DNA from: Anaerolineae bacterium | Lineage (GTDB): Bacteria; Chloroflexota; Anaerolineae; Anaerolineales; Villigracilaceae | DNA: 23,667 nt | Assembly: GCA_003484265.1 (NCBI GenBank) | Contig: DNDO01000193.1 | Coordinates: 19,612 to 43,278, forward strand | Reading direction: 5' to 3' | Part shown: one piece after another, positions 15,201-23,165 of the stretch | Position numbering within the stretch: position 1 is the stretch's first letter | Layout: the number at the start of each line of letters is the position of its first letter | Notes under the pieces: model-generated | What the model saw: only the letters and a program-made list of their open reading frames with translations | The model's database searches: none | What the model was told of the DNA's origin: nothing | Made by a program: the position numbers and the translations under genes

Positions 15201-15265
15201 TTTATAACGAAGGAAATCGGATTGACCCAAACCATACCCAAGATCTATTTCAAGGAGAGAAGAAA

Positions 15266-17836
15266 ATGAAATTCAAATATCTTGCAAGTTTATTCAGTCT
15301 TCTAATTGCGCTAAGTCTCGTGTTGGCGGCTTGCGCGCCGCAATCGGCAGCCACCACCGAGGAACCGGCTATTGAGCCGCAGGCTCCTGCGCCGACTGAT
15401 GTGCCGGCGCCTACTGAGGAACCCGCAATGCCCCAGACCGACAGGACCGGCGCATGGGTGGACGAGGTGATATTCACGGAAGAGAACTCCGCCGAAGCCG
15501 CCGCGAGCCAGTTAAATGCCGGTCAGTTGGACATTTATGCTTATACCGTAGCGGAAGCTCCGGTATTTGAAACTGTGAAATCAAGCCCAAACCTTGCGTA
15601 TTCAGAAGCGGCGGGTTCGAGCGTTGCATTGATGTTCAACCCGGCGACCTTCGCCAGTGGCGATCTCAACCCGTTCTCTGACCAAAAGATCCGCGAAGCG
15701 ATGCACTGGCTTGTAGATCGCGATTACGTCGTACAGGAGATCTATAAAGGTCTGGCAAACCCCCGTTACTCGGTCCTTTCGACCGTTTTCCCCGACTATG
15801 CCCGTTACGCCGACCTGATGCGCGCGTTGGAATCCAAATATTCCTATAATTTTGAGAAGGCAGATGCTGTTGTAACCGAACGCATGACGGCTCTAGGCGC
15901 CGAGAAGGTGGGCGGTATCTGGTCGTATAACGCTTCCCCGATATCCCTGCAATTTGTCATCCGCACTGAAGACAACCGCCGCCCGATCGGTGATTACTTC
16001 GCCGGTCAGTTGGAATTGCTCGGCTTTCAAGTGGAACGCCTCTATAAGAACCGTACGGAAGCCTCGCCTTATTGGGTGCAAAGCGACCCTGCGGAAGGCA
16101 CATGGCATCTCTATACCGCCGGTTGGATCGCCCCATCCATTGACCGCGATGAAGGCGATCAGTTCAGTTCCTACTTTGCGCCGCGCGGCTTTGGAATCCC
16201 TCTTTGGCAGGTTTATTCACCACCTGCTGAATTCGATGAAGCAGCGTTGAAACTGGAAGGCAATAACTTCACCAACATCGAGGAGCGGCGAGAGTTGTTC
16301 GAGATCGCGCTTCCCTATTCAATGGAAGAAGCTTATGAGATCTGGGTCGTGGATGAAGTCTCATTTTCGCCGCGCATCGCCGGACTTAGCGTTGCTGCTG
16401 ACCTCGCCGGCGGCACGGCTGGTTCCTACATCTGGGGGCAGACTCTTCGCCTCAAAGATCAGGAAGGCGGGAGCGTCCGTGTCTCTCAACCAGGAATTCT
16501 GGTTGAGCCGTGGAATCCGATCGGTGGTTCGAACTGGATCTATGACTCGATGCCTCAGCGGGGCGTTAGTGATAATGGTACAGTCCCCGATCCATTCACC
16601 GGGCTTGCCCTGCCTCAAAGGCTCGAGCGCGCCGAAGTGACCGTTGTGGAGGGTCTCCCCGTCACCAGCACTCTGGATTGGGTTGACCTGCAATTCGAAC
16701 CCGAGATCACCGTCCCTGCCGATGCGTGGATCGATTGGGATGCCGCCACACAACGCTTCATCACGGTCGGCGAACTTTACCCCGACGGACTTACAACCAA
16801 GACCAGAACGACTGTGTATTATCCCGAAGGGATGTTCGATACGGTTAAGTGGCATGACGGATCGCCTCTCTCTGTCGCAGACTTTGTAATGAGCATGATC
16901 ATGGTCTTTGACCCTGCCAAAACAGAGAGTGCCATCTACGATGAAGCCGCCGCTCCGGGAACTGAAGGTTACCAGTCGCACTTCCGCGGTGTACGCATCG
17001 TTTCGACCGATCCGCTTGTGATCGAGACCTACGACGATGCCTTCCTCCTGGATGCGGAAGTCATGGTCTCGCAGAATCAGGTGTACCCGAATCCCACCTG
17101 GTGGCCCCAATATACCTATGGCGAGGGTGCCTGGCACTCTCTTGCTCTTGGCGTGCTGGCTGAGACCAACGGCGAACTGGCTTTCTCGACCGACAAGGCA
17201 GGAGCCCTCGAGGTGGAATGGCTGAGCATGATCAGCGGACCGAGCCTTGAGATACTCGGAGGTTATCTGGATCAGGCGGAGAGCGAAACGTACATCCCGT
17301 TTGCCGCGACCCTTGGCGATTTTATCTCGACGGACGAAGCCGCAGACCGCTATGCAACGCTCAAAGACTTCTATGGCAAGCACAACCATTTCTGGGTGAA
17401 TACCGGCCCATTCGTGCTGGATAAGGTCTTCCCCGTCGAAGGGACATTGACCCTCAGGCGCAATGAGGCATATCCGGACCGCGCTGATAAATGGGCGCGC
17501 TTTTCAGCCCCTCGCATCGCCGATGTTGAATTGGATGGAGCAGGCCAGGTCCAGAGCGGCACCGAGGCGGTCTTCGACGTCTTTGTATCCTTCAATGATG
17601 AGCCGTATGCCAATGCAGACATCAGCGAAGTGAAGTATCTGCTCTTCAATGCCACGGGTGATTTGGTTGCCTCAGGTGCGGCAGAGGCAGTTGGCGAAGG
17701 GCAGTTCCAGATCGTTCTGTCAACTGACCTTACATCCCAGCTAGACTCCGGTTCGAACAAGCTGGAGGCGATCGTAGTGCCGGCTGTGGTCAGTATTCCG
17801 TCCTTTGCGTCGTATGAGTTCGTGACGACCAAGTAA
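15266..17836 (+). CDS. Family-5 (Dpp/Opp-type) substrate-binding lipoprotein with permuted motif order and extra C-terminal domain
   Basis: The 856-residue protein has a lipoprotein signal (LVLAAC, Cys23) and a Pro/Glu/Thr linker to about residue 58. Family-5 blocks are all present but rearranged. First comes the usual second half: VDEVIF at 65-70 with LNAGQLDIY, then DQKIREAMHWLVDRDYVV at 139. Then comes the usual first half: VRVSQPGILVEPWNPIG from 404, VKWHDGSPLSVADFV from 527, DPLVIETYDD, and GPFVLDKVF from 714 with LTLRRNEAYPDRADKW to about 745. A beta-rich domain with no family match I know fills about 752-856. It should capture a peptide or other solute outside the membrane for the permeases encoded next. 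Typical members have 500-600 residues. AGGAGAG at 15253-15259 supports the start. Confidence 0.9.
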   Translation: MKFKYLASLFSLLIALSLVLAACAPQSAATTEEPAIEPQAPAPTDVPAPTEEPAMPQTDRTGAWVDEVIFTEENSAEAAASQLNAGQLDIYAYTVAEAPVFETVKSSPNLAYSEAAGSSVALMFNPATFASGDLNPFSDQKIREAMHWLVDRDYVVQEIYKGLANPRYSVLSTVFPDYARYADLMRALESKYSYNFEKADAVVTERMTALGAEKVGGIWSYNASPISLQFVIRTEDNRRPIGDYFAGQLELLGFQVERLYKNRTEASPYWVQSDPAEGTWHLYTAGWIAPSIDRDEGDQFSSYFAPRGFGIPLWQVYSPPAEFDEAALKLEGNNFTNIEERRELFEIALPYSMEEAYEIWVVDEVSFSPRIAGLSVAADLAGGTAGSYIWGQTLRLKDQEGGSVRVSQPGILVEPWNPIGGSNWIYDSMPQRGVSDNGTVPDPFTGLALPQRLERAEVTVVEGLPVTSTLDWVDLQFEPEITVPADAWIDWDAATQRFITVGELYPDGLTTKTRTTVYYPEGMFDTVKWHDGSPLSVADFVMSMIMVFDPAKTESAIYDEAAAPGTEGYQSHFRGVRIVSTDPLVIETYDDAFLLDAEVMVSQNQVYPNPTWWPQYTYGEGAWHSLALGVLAETNGELAFSTDKAGALEVEWLSMISGPSLEILGGYLDQAESETYIPFAATLGDFISTDEAADRYATLKDFYGKHNHFWVNTGPFVLDKVFPVEGTLTLRRNEAYPDRADKWARFSAPRIADVELDGAGQVQSGTEAVFDVFVSFNDEPYANADISEVKYLLFNATGDLVASGAAEAVGEGQFQIVLSTDLTSQLDSGSNKLEAIVVPAVVSIPSFASYEFVTTK

Positions 17837-17842
17837 GTTTAT

Positions 17843-17910
17843 CCCTCACCCCTTCACCCTCTCCTTGCGATGCACCTTCGTAGGGGGCAGGGAGAGGGAC
17901 GGGGTGCGGG
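17843..17910. repeat. Imperfect palindromic element between the binding-protein and permease genes
   Basis: The left arm (17843-17864) and right arm (17891-17910) pair through GGAGAGGG with CCCTCTCC (8 bp), an internal loop, GGGGTG with CACCCC (6 bp), one mismatch and GGG/CCC. The hairpin loop is 26 bases. There is no T-run, so it is more likely an interspersed palindrome or an RNA-stabilising stem than a terminator. In binding-protein operons such stems often keep the first gene in excess. Confidence 0.6.
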
Positions 17911-17923
17911 AGATCGGATCATC

Positions 17924-19060
17924 ATGGCAGAGACAACCTTCCAACCTGACTCGCTAGCCGTCGAAAGGAGAAAGCATGGCACCACTACCTTTGCGCGTGT
18001 AGCTCGTTACACGCTGGCGAGGGTTATCACCTTATTCCTTACAACTGTTGTTGGCGTATATCTCACCATCCTGATCGCCAACATGGGAGGTTATGTGGAC
18101 CAGATCCAACGCGCCACAATCCGAGAGGACGTGAACCAGATCGTGCGCACTGACGTGTCCTTCAAGGCGCTTTCGCAGGTGGAGCGGGACTCGCGTATTA
18201 ACGAGATGATCCGTTTGCGCGAGGAACGTGTAGGGCTTGACCAGCCCTTCATGGTCCGTAGTGTGCGTTTCCTCACCAATGCGATGACGCTTAATCTGGG
18301 ATGGGCGCAGAACATGGCAAGCGACAGTGGTTCACGGCAGGTGCGCAACATAATGCTTGAACGCCTCCCGCCGACCTTGTTCCTGTTCGCAACCTCTAAC
18401 ATCCTTCTATTCTTTTTTAGCGTACTCATTGCACTTTCCTTATCACGCCGTTACGGGAACTTCTGGGATCGTGTCCTCGTGGGTCTTGCGCCCACCGGTT
18501 CAGCACCGGGCTGGTTTTATGGAATTTTTCTCATCCTCATCTTTGCGGCTGTCTTTCGAGTGCTTCCCTATGGCGGCATGGTTGCTGCGCCGCCGCCACC
18601 GAATCCCTTTGATTATTTCCTTAGTCTTTTACAGCACCTCGCATTGCCTGTGTTGGCGATCACGTTGAGCACCATCTTTCTCAATGCTTATAACTGGCGT
18701 ACTTTCTTCCTCATCTACTCAAGTGAAGATTATGTGGAAATGGCAAAAGCCAAGGGTCTCAGCCAGCGCATGTTGGAAAGACGCTACATTCTTCGCCCGA
18801 CGCTGCCCACCATCATCTCAACCTTTGCTTTGACCCTCATCACCTTATGGACAGGCGCACCCATCCTCGAAGGCGTGTTCAACTGGCCTGGTCTCGGCCA
18901 GACGTTATTGAGAGCGATCGGTCAATACGAAACGTCCGTCATTGTCGGTTCGACGGTCATCTTCGCCTACATGCTTGCTATTACAGTGTTCATGCTCGAT
19001 TTTATCTATGCTATCGTCGATCCCCGGGTCAAAGTCGGCGGCGGGATCAAACACAAATGA
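17924..19060 (+). CDS. ABC transporter permease, DppB/OppB type
   Basis: The 378-residue inner-membrane subunit has TM1 at about 28-50 (VITLFLTTVVGVYLTILI), an external segment of about 90 residues with many charged residues, and then five more transmembrane segments. The EAA loop that docks the ATPases reads YVEMAKAKGLSQRMLERRYI, followed by LRPTLPTI. The C-terminal GAPILEGVFNWPGLGQTLLRAI is also typical of DppB. The start MAETTFQPD at 17924 has GGGAGA at 17908-17913; the frame is open back to 17870, but those codons lie in the palindromic element. It forms the pore with the next gene's product, whose ATG overlaps its stop in ATGA. Confidence 0.93.
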   Translation: MAETTFQPDSLAVERRKHGTTTFARVARYTLARVITLFLTTVVGVYLTILIANMGGYVDQIQRATIREDVNQIVRTDVSFKALSQVERDSRINEMIRLREERVGLDQPFMVRSVRFLTNAMTLNLGWAQNMASDSGSRQVRNIMLERLPPTLFLFATSNILLFFFSVLIALSLSRRYGNFWDRVLVGLAPTGSAPGWFYGIFLILIFAAVFRVLPYGGMVAAPPPPNPFDYFLSLLQHLALPVLAITLSTIFLNAYNWRTFFLIYSSEDYVEMAKAKGLSQRMLERRYILRPTLPTIISTFALTLITLWTGAPILEGVFNWPGLGQTLLRAIGQYETSVIVGSTVIFAYMLAITVFMLDFIYAIVDPRVKVGGGIKHK

Positions 19061-20394
19061 ACAACATCCTCAAAACACTCCATGAATTCCGAAAATATCC
19101 GTCTGCCATAGTTGGGAGTGTCATCATTCTAGCGCTGATATCGATCGCTATTTACACGACCATCAAGATTCCCTATCCCGAAGCAATTCGTTTATGGCGC
19201 GGCGGGCAGGATGTCTGGTATCAAAACCCCGTCAACGCGGAACCCATTTGGTTCAACATCTTCCGCAAGGAAAAACTTCCTGAATCCTTCGCGCTGCAAT
19301 CTGATGAGTCGAATAAGATCGTCACCCAAAATACAGAGGGCTTTAATGTCATCGAGATCACGTATCCATTTGATTACAGTTTTGATTCGTTCCCGCAGGA
19401 ACTGACTCTTTTCTTCAAGGCAGATTATGACGAAAAACAACCTTATGTTTCCGCTACGTTGTTGACTCCCGATGAGCGCGAAATCCGTATCGCGGACTTT
19501 GCCGTAGCTGCCTCACAGACTTATATCTTCTCCCAGGATTCCCGCCTCGAACGCAGACTGGGAGGTCTGGTCCCGCGCGAAGGGCTTTTCCTCAACCCTG
19601 ACTCTGACTCCCCCAAACCCGTGCAGGGACAGTACACACTCAAGCTGAAAATCCTCACCTTCGAAAAAGATTCGGACGTGAACGCAGAATTCGTCCTGTA
19701 CGGGAATGTCGCAGGCTGGGCAGGCACCGATCACATGCGCCGCGACTTGAGCGTGGCATTGTTATGGGGAACACCTGTCGCATTATCTTTTGGTTTGCTT
19801 GCCGCACTGGGAACAACGGTCACGACCATGATCATCGCTGCTGTCGCTGTCTGGTACGGCGGGTGGGTGGATAACCTCATTCAGCGCATCACGGAGGTCA
19901 ACCTTGTTTTGCCCTTCCTTCCCATCCTAATCATGATCGGCACGTTCTATTCGAGAAGCATCCTGACGATATTGGGAGCTACGATCATCCTAAGCGTCTT
20001 TGGCGGGGCGATCATCACCTATCGCGCAGTCTTTTTGCAGGTCAAAGAATCACCGTATATCGAAGCGGCGCAGGCTTATGGCGCAAAGAATGGACGCATC
20101 GTGTTGCTTTATCTGATACCGCGTATCATCCCCTTGCTCATCCCGCAAATGGTGACGTTGATCCCTTCGTACGTTTTTCTCGAAGCCTCACTCGCCGTGC
20201 TGGGGCTTGGTGACCCCGTTCTGCCCACGTGGGGCAAGGTCATCACAGACGCCATCAGTAAAGGTGCCCTCTATCAGGGACATTATTACTGGATACTCCA
20301 ACCCGCCTTTTTACTCATGCTCACTGGTCTCGCCTTTGCCATGCTCGGCTTTGTGCTGGACAGGATATTCAATCCGCGATTGAGAGGAGTGTAA
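19057..20394 (+). CDS. ABC transporter permease, DppC/OppC type, with a large extracytoplasmic insertion
   Basis: The ATG overlaps the stop of the preceding permease. The 445-residue product is about 150 residues longer than a normal DppC. TM1 lies at about 17-36. The conserved GTDHMRRDLSVALLWGTPVA block, normally soon after TM1, begins only at residue 223. The segment between, about 40-222, is hydrophilic with alternating strands (IVTQNTEGFNVIEITYPFDY, QYTLKLKILTF) and probably forms an extracytoplasmic beta-sandwich. After it come the standard transmembrane segments, the EAA loop YIEAAQAYGAKNGRIVLLYL with IPRIIP, and LEASLAVLGLGDPVLPTWG. It should form the pore with the DppB-like subunit; the insertion may contact the unusual binding protein. 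Confidence 0.93.
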   Translation: MNNILKTLHEFRKYPSAIVGSVIILALISIAIYTTIKIPYPEAIRLWRGGQDVWYQNPVNAEPIWFNIFRKEKLPESFALQSDESNKIVTQNTEGFNVIEITYPFDYSFDSFPQELTLFFKADYDEKQPYVSATLLTPDEREIRIADFAVAASQTYIFSQDSRLERRLGGLVPREGLFLNPDSDSPKPVQGQYTLKLKILTFEKDSDVNAEFVLYGNVAGWAGTDHMRRDLSVALLWGTPVALSFGLLAALGTTVTTMIIAAVAVWYGGWVDNLIQRITEVNLVLPFLPILIMIGTFYSRSILTILGATIILSVFGGAIITYRAVFLQVKESPYIEAAQAYGAKNGRIVLLYLIPRIIPLLIPQMVTLIPSYVFLEASLAVLGLGDPVLPTWGKVITDAISKGALYQGHYYWILQPAFLLMLTGLAFAMLGFVLDRIFNPRLRGV

Positions 20395-20540
20395 CTTCCG
20401 TCCTGAGCGGAGGGCTGAACATTTGTAGCGAAACCCATGGTCAAAGGGAATATTAACCTAATCTTTACGGCATTGGTTATATGCGCTTCGACTTCGCTCA
20501 AATCGTCCCTATGCTTTTTGGGGTTGCGGAAAAGGAAATT
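20395..20540. other. Gap in the transporter operon with a degenerate inverted motif pair
   Basis: This 146-base gap precedes ATPase D. It contains GTCCTGAGCGGAG (20400-20412) and, about 70 bases on, GCGCTTCGACTTCGCTCA (20483-20500), whose reverse complement also begins TGAGCG-A-AG. The two look like degenerate inverted copies of one motif. No clear terminator or promoter is visible. Confidence 0.4.
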
Positions 20541-21500
20541 ATGAACACACAAACACAACTGCTTCACATCGAAAATCTCAAACTCCACTTCCACACACAA
20601 GGAGGCGCGTTGCAAGCCGTGGACGACGTGAACTTCGACCTTGACTTCAACAGAGCCGTTGTGATCCTGGGCGAATCTGGCTGTGGAAAAACCTCACTCT
20701 CGAAAGCGATCCTGCGTCTCCTGCCGCGCAATGTCGAAACTTATGAAGGCAGGGTCTTTTTACAGGGTATGGACGTGATGACCTACTCAGAAGAGGAGTT
20801 CCGCCACAACGTGCGCTGGGTCGGCATATCCCTCGTTCCGCAAGCCGCGATGAACTCGCTCAATCCCGTTATCCGCGTTGGCGACCAGGTCTCGGAACCC
20901 GCCATGATCCATCTTGGATTGAGCAAAGCCGAATCGCTGGGGCTGGTCCGCAAGATGTTCCAACACGTGGGCATTCCGCAGGATTTTATCGAACGTTACC
21001 CGTTCGAGTTAAGCGGCGGGATGCGCCAGCGCGTGGCGCTGGCGATGGCGCTCGTGACCAGCCCAAGCTTGATCGTCCTCGATGAACCGACCTCCGCCCT
21101 CGACCTTCTCACGCAAGCCAACATCATGAACGTGCTCAAACGCATCAAACAGGAACTTGGCACATCCTACATCCTTATCACGCACGACATTGCAACCTCC
21201 AGCGAACTTGCGGACGAAGTTGCCATCATGTACGCCGGTCAAATCGTCGAAACAGGACATGCAAAGGACTTCTTTCCCGCACCTCTGCATCCGTATTCTC
21301 AGATGTTGATGGCGAGCGTTCCCAGATTGAGGAGCAATTCAGACCCGATGTTTATCAATGGTCAGCCGCCAAGTTTGATCGATCTGCCGAAAGGCTGTCG
21401 CTTTGCGGCACGCTGCCCGTATCGATTCGATAAATGCGACGAAGAGCCGCCAACCTTTGGCAAGAACGGAAGCAAAGTCAAGTGCTGGTTGTACGAATAA
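20541..21500 (+). CDS. ABC transporter ATPase, DppD/OppD type
   Basis: The 319-residue cytoplasmic ATPase shows Walker A GESGCGKT at 44-51, Q-loop SLVPQAAMNSLNP, signature LSGGMRQR, Walker B LIVLDEPTSALD and H-loop ITHD. The C-terminal oligopeptide-transporter extension has PLHPYSQMLMASVP and the Cys pattern CRFAARCPYRFDKC with a final CWLYE. In some DppD proteins these cysteines bind an iron-sulfur cluster. It powers transport with ATPase F encoded downstream. The frame is open from 20481, but family similarity begins after MNTQTQLLHIENL, and AAGGAA lies just before the ATG at 20541, so that start is preferred. Confidence 0.93.
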   Translation: MNTQTQLLHIENLKLHFHTQGGALQAVDDVNFDLDFNRAVVILGESGCGKTSLSKAILRLLPRNVETYEGRVFLQGMDVMTYSEEEFRHNVRWVGISLVPQAAMNSLNPVIRVGDQVSEPAMIHLGLSKAESLGLVRKMFQHVGIPQDFIERYPFELSGGMRQRVALAMALVTSPSLIVLDEPTSALDLLTQANIMNVLKRIKQELGTSYILITHDIATSSELADEVAIMYAGQIVETGHAKDFFPAPLHPYSQMLMASVPRLRSNSDPMFINGQPPSLIDLPKGCRFAARCPYRFDKCDEEPPTFGKNGSKVKCWLYE

Positions 21501-21521
21501 CTTCCCATGGGAGATACATGG

Positions 21522-22109
21522 ATGCCCATCCCTGCCGCGTATGACGCATTGCACTCATTTAAAGACATTCACAAAGTTATCCTCGCTTTTGCGGAGGAAC
21601 TGACGGATGAGCAACTCAACTGGAAACCAGAAGGTTATAGTACCTCCATCGGATTCCATCTTTGGCATCTTGCACGCGAATCAGATTATCTCAGATCTGC
21701 GATTTTGAAACATTATCCGGGGCTGGGATTGGATATTAAAGGTGATTTGGAAATTTGGATCAGTGAGGGCCTCGCCCAAAAATGGAAATTCCCTGTCGAG
21801 GCGCACGAAACCGTCGGCACAGGATTAAGTGACGAGACGGCGGCAAGCCTGCCAATTCCGAAAAAGGATGAGTTGCTGGCCTATTTGCAGAGATCCTATG
21901 AAGCGCTTGAAGATTTCATCGAGGAAATTGATTCCGTGTTCCCAAACTATGAGAGCATGGAACAGAAGCTGAAAAAGAATATCGAAATGATCCGTTACAA
22001 CCTGCTGGTTTTTCTGACGCATGACTGCCGTCATCTTGGCATGATGGAGTGTTTGAAAGGGCTGCAAACAGGTTTTGGCTCGGCAACGGAAAAGAGAAAT
22101 GGAAAGTGA
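21522..22109 (+). CDS. DinB-family four-helix protein encoded within the transporter operon
   Basis: The 195-residue product fits the DinB/YfiT-like superfamily: a first helix with FKDIHKVILAFAEELTDEQL followed by NWKPEG, then TSIGFHLWHLARESDYLRS, whose histidine aligns with the first metal ligand, and near the end FLTHDCRHLGMMECLKG with the other two. Superfamily members bind a divalent metal and several act as thiol-dependent transferases; the reaction here is unknown. The start at 21522 has GGGAG at 21509-21513 eight bases upstream. An ATG at 21507, five codons earlier and only six bases after the ATPase D stop, is an alternative without a ribosome-binding site. Its place between the two ATPases suggests it modifies or detoxifies the transported compound, which is inference. 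Confidence 0.85.
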   Translation: MPIPAAYDALHSFKDIHKVILAFAEELTDEQLNWKPEGYSTSIGFHLWHLARESDYLRSAILKHYPGLGLDIKGDLEIWISEGLAQKWKFPVEAHETVGTGLSDETAASLPIPKKDELLAYLQRSYEALEDFIEEIDSVFPNYESMEQKLKKNIEMIRYNLLVFLTHDCRHLGMMECLKGLQTGFGSATEKRNGK

Positions 22110-22136
22110 AACCCATCTACGGGTCAGGAGCATGCC

Positions 22137-23162
22137 ATGATATCAGAATTGCAAGAGGTAGTTATGAATAAACCAAAGGTTAATGAACCTCAACCCTTGC
22201 TTGCCATTGAAGACTTGCACGTCTGGTATGAGTTGCGGCGGTTTGGTTTCGGTCACGCGGGTTATGTAAAGGCGGTTGACGGCGTCAGCTTTGAACTGGC
22301 TGAGGGGGAAACGGTGGCAGTTGTCGGGGAGAGCGGATGCGGCAAGTCCAGTCTGATGAAAACGATCCTCGGGTTGAACACTCCTACGAGTGGAGATGTC
22401 ATCTTCGACAGCGAAAATTTATCATCATTGAATGGGGATGATCTGCGGCAGTATCGGTTCAAGGTTGGTTATGTGCAACAGGATCCGTACGGCGCGTTGC
22501 CGCCGTTCATGAACGTGCAAAAGATTTTGGAAGAGCCGCTCATTATCAGCGGAATGAAAAATAAGAAGGAGCGGCTGGAGCGGATTCACAAGGTGATGGG
22601 CGAGGTGAAACTGCATCCTGTGGATGATTTTTTGCAGAAGTTCCCGCATATGTTGAGCGGCGGGCAGCAGCAGCGCATCGTTATAGCGCGCGCAATGCTG
22701 AGAGAACCGAAGTTGATCGTTGCCGATGAGCCTGTCTCGATGCTTGATGCTTCGGTGCGTGTTGAGATACTGAAATTAATGCGCATGTTGCAGGAGTCGC
22801 ATGGCTTGTCCGTGATCTATATCACGCACGATCTTTCGACGGTGAAATATTTTTCGGCGCGCATCTTCGTGATGTATGCGGGCAACCTGATCGAGAAAGC
22901 CGATACGCGCCGCCTGCTCGATAACCCGTTACACCCGTATTCATTGGCTCTGCTTGCCGCCACCTCCGACCCAGATGCGCGCAACGCGGATTCGTTCAAG
23001 GAAGTGCCGCCCGGCGAGCCGCCGAGTCTGGTCAATCCGCCGAAGGGATGTCACTTTCATCCGCGCTGTGCCCGTGCCATTGCGGGGTTATGCGATGAAA
23101 AGTCCCCGCCAGAGTTCGAGCCCGAGCCTGAGCATTTCGTTGCGTGCTGGTTGTATGAGTGA
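22137..23162 (+). CDS. ABC transporter ATPase, DppF/OppF type
   Basis: The 341-residue ATPase shows Walker A GESGCGKS at 64-71, Q-loop GYVQQDPYGALPPF, signature LSGGQQQR, Walker B LIVADEPVSMLDAS and H-loop ITHD. The C-terminal extension has NPLHPYSLALLAATSDP, PPKGCHFHPRCARAIAGLC and CWLYE, the same Cys arrangement as in ATPase D. The SMLDAS D-loop is usual for OppF-type subunits. AGGAG at 22126-22130, six bases before ATG 22137, supports the start; a second in-frame ATG at 22164 also has a weak site. It lies 27 bases after the DinB-like gene and should form the ATPase heterodimer with ATPase D. Confidence 0.93.
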   Translation: MISELQEVVMNKPKVNEPQPLLAIEDLHVWYELRRFGFGHAGYVKAVDGVSFELAEGETVAVVGESGCGKSSLMKTILGLNTPTSGDVIFDSENLSSLNGDDLRQYRFKVGYVQQDPYGALPPFMNVQKILEEPLIISGMKNKKERLERIHKVMGEVKLHPVDDFLQKFPHMLSGGQQQRIVIARAMLREPKLIVADEPVSMLDASVRVEILKLMRMLQESHGLSVIYITHDLSTVKYFSARIFVMYAGNLIEKADTRRLLDNPLHPYSLALLAATSDPDARNADSFKEVPPGEPPSLVNPPKGCHFHPRCARAIAGLCDEKSPPEFEPEPEHFVACWLYE

Positions 23163-23165
23163 GCC

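Larger units (their letters stand above)
14881..15265. other. Intergenic region between the divergent sensor kinase and the transporter operon
   Basis: These 385 bases hold no convincing gene. They contain a plus-strand terminator-like hairpin (14919-14940), a small inverted repeat AACATC/GATGTT near 15030, distant complementary segments CCTTCG and CGAAGG near 15050 and 15115, and the 8-bp inverted repeat at 15168-15200. A convincing promoter for the transporter operon was not found. Regulatory sites for the neighbouring two-component system may lie here, but no site can be named. Confidence 0.5.

Noticed and set aside
14865..15230. Minus-strand frame of 121 codons across the kinase/transporter intergenic region
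   Set aside because: It needs a TTG start, has no ribosome-binding site or recognisable domain, and overlaps the kinase start and promoter region. It is kept only as a weak possibility.
15222..15250. TTGACC followed by a TATT-like stretch as a promoter for the binding-protein gene
   Set aside because: The -10 match is poor and transcription would begin inside the ribosome-binding site.
16361..17389. Minus-strand frame of 342 codons inside the binding-protein gene
   Set aside because: It is antisense to a clear family-5 protein, has no domain-like sequence, and follows from codon bias in the real frame.
20481..20540. Extended N-terminus for ATPase D
   Set aside because: The 20 extra residues are unlike the family and lie in a repeat-like motif; the ATG at 20541 has a ribosome-binding site.
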